19,176 nt of DNA from an uncultured Parafilimonas sp. (GTDB taxonomy: Bacteria; Bacteroidota; Bacteroidia; Chitinophagales; Chitinophagaceae), in the NCBI GenBank assembly GCA_937892395.1, contig CALAGJ010000075.1, positions 1 through 19,176 on the forward strand, written 5' to 3'. The translations under genes and the position numbers were made by a program. Within the stretch, counting starts at the first letter, position 1, and the number at the start of each line of letters is the position of its first letter. Of this stretch, positions 19,037-19,176 are shown one piece after another. The notes beneath the pieces are model-generated. The model was not told the DNA's origin. It worked only from the letters and a program-made list of their open reading frames with translations, and searched no databases.

Positions 19037-19176
19037 CTGCCACATTTGAATGACACCTGCTTTATTCAAATGGGCGATTTTTTGCGCTACGCCTTGGACG
19101 CTGCCGTGAAATGCAAAATACGCGAAGTGGTGATCGGCGGCATGGTGGGAAAACTGACCAAAATTGCGCAAGGCAG
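19037..19176 (+). CDS. cbiD: Internal fragment of CbiD, cobalt-precorrin-5B C1-methyltransferase
   Basis: The last 46 codons keep the beta-helix reading frame but read as CbiD, the SAM-dependent enzyme that methylates C1 of cobalt-precorrin-5 in anaerobic cobalamin synthesis. LPHLNDTCFIQMGDFLRY, ALDAAVKC, VVIGGMVGKLTKIAQG line up with the C-terminal half of CbiD: the recalled Salmonella protein has MSNFVGY...EEAV...IVLVGHPGKLIKIAAG at the same spacing. GC counted by hand is 70 of 140 bases, against about 42% in the preceding 141. The codons (CTG, GTG, CGC, GCG) look proteobacterial. Both ends of the gene are missing: there is no start codon context on the left, and the window ends on the right. 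It is most likely foreign sequence joined to this contig, not a domain of the beta-helix protein. Confidence 0.75.
   Translation, partial: MPHLNDTCFIQMGDFLRYALDAAVKCKIREVVIGGMVGKLTKIAQG

Noticed and set aside
14633..19176. A true adhesin-methyltransferase fusion
   Set aside because: A secreted beta-helix would not end inside a cytoplasmic cobalamin enzyme; the abrupt GC and codon shift favours an artificial join.

Overview
The window looks like a low-GC Bacteroidota chromosome, probably Chitinophagaceae or a relative and possibly a metagenome contig. Grounds: an AT-rich background, a Bacteroidota-like RecA, matches to the TAnnTTTG -7 promoter box, little or no Shine-Dalgarno sequence, contractile-injection proteins of the Bacteroidota type, and a giant signal-peptide-bearing beta-helix protein ending one module in a GADEF motif. 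The exact genus cannot be read from this.

Layout. 1-1260: minus-strand housekeeping DNA, with the first 13 codons of an unknown gene leaving the window on the left, a clear terminator, and complete recA with its likely promoter. 1260-1583: a gap with no convincing gene. It holds an orphan minus-strand terminator that may end a small RNA. 1584-14226: six same-strand genes that form the distal half of an extracellular contractile injection system (eCIS, Afp/PVC/MAC-like): a 5'-truncated baseplate J-like protein, a second large baseplate protein, a 1163-residue PKD-containing structural protein, a tape-measure-type protein, a peptidoglycan-binding plus CHAP amidase, and an eCIS-core (DUF4157) protein with HELTH and an unrecognised C-terminal domain. 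14227-14632: a gap with two inverted repeats and a possible promoter. 14633-19036: the first 1468 codons of a secreted right-handed beta-helix protein. 19037-19176: sequence that reads as the methyltransferase CbiD and does not belong to the beta-helix gene.

How the genes work together. The two baseplate proteins, the PKD protein and the tape-measure protein would build the tip and set the length of a phage-tail-like contractile particle. The CHAP enzyme could open peptidoglycan, and the DUF4157 protein is the best cargo or effector candidate. Tube, sheath, LysM, spike, gp25 and the AAA+ ATPase are not in the window, and the first baseplate gene has no start codon or 5' part. The cluster is therefore split, decayed, or wrongly joined beside recA.

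Points most worth checking: the recA/baseplate border near 1580, the in-frame beta-helix/CbiD switch at about 19036, and the unknown C-terminal domain of the DUF4157 protein.
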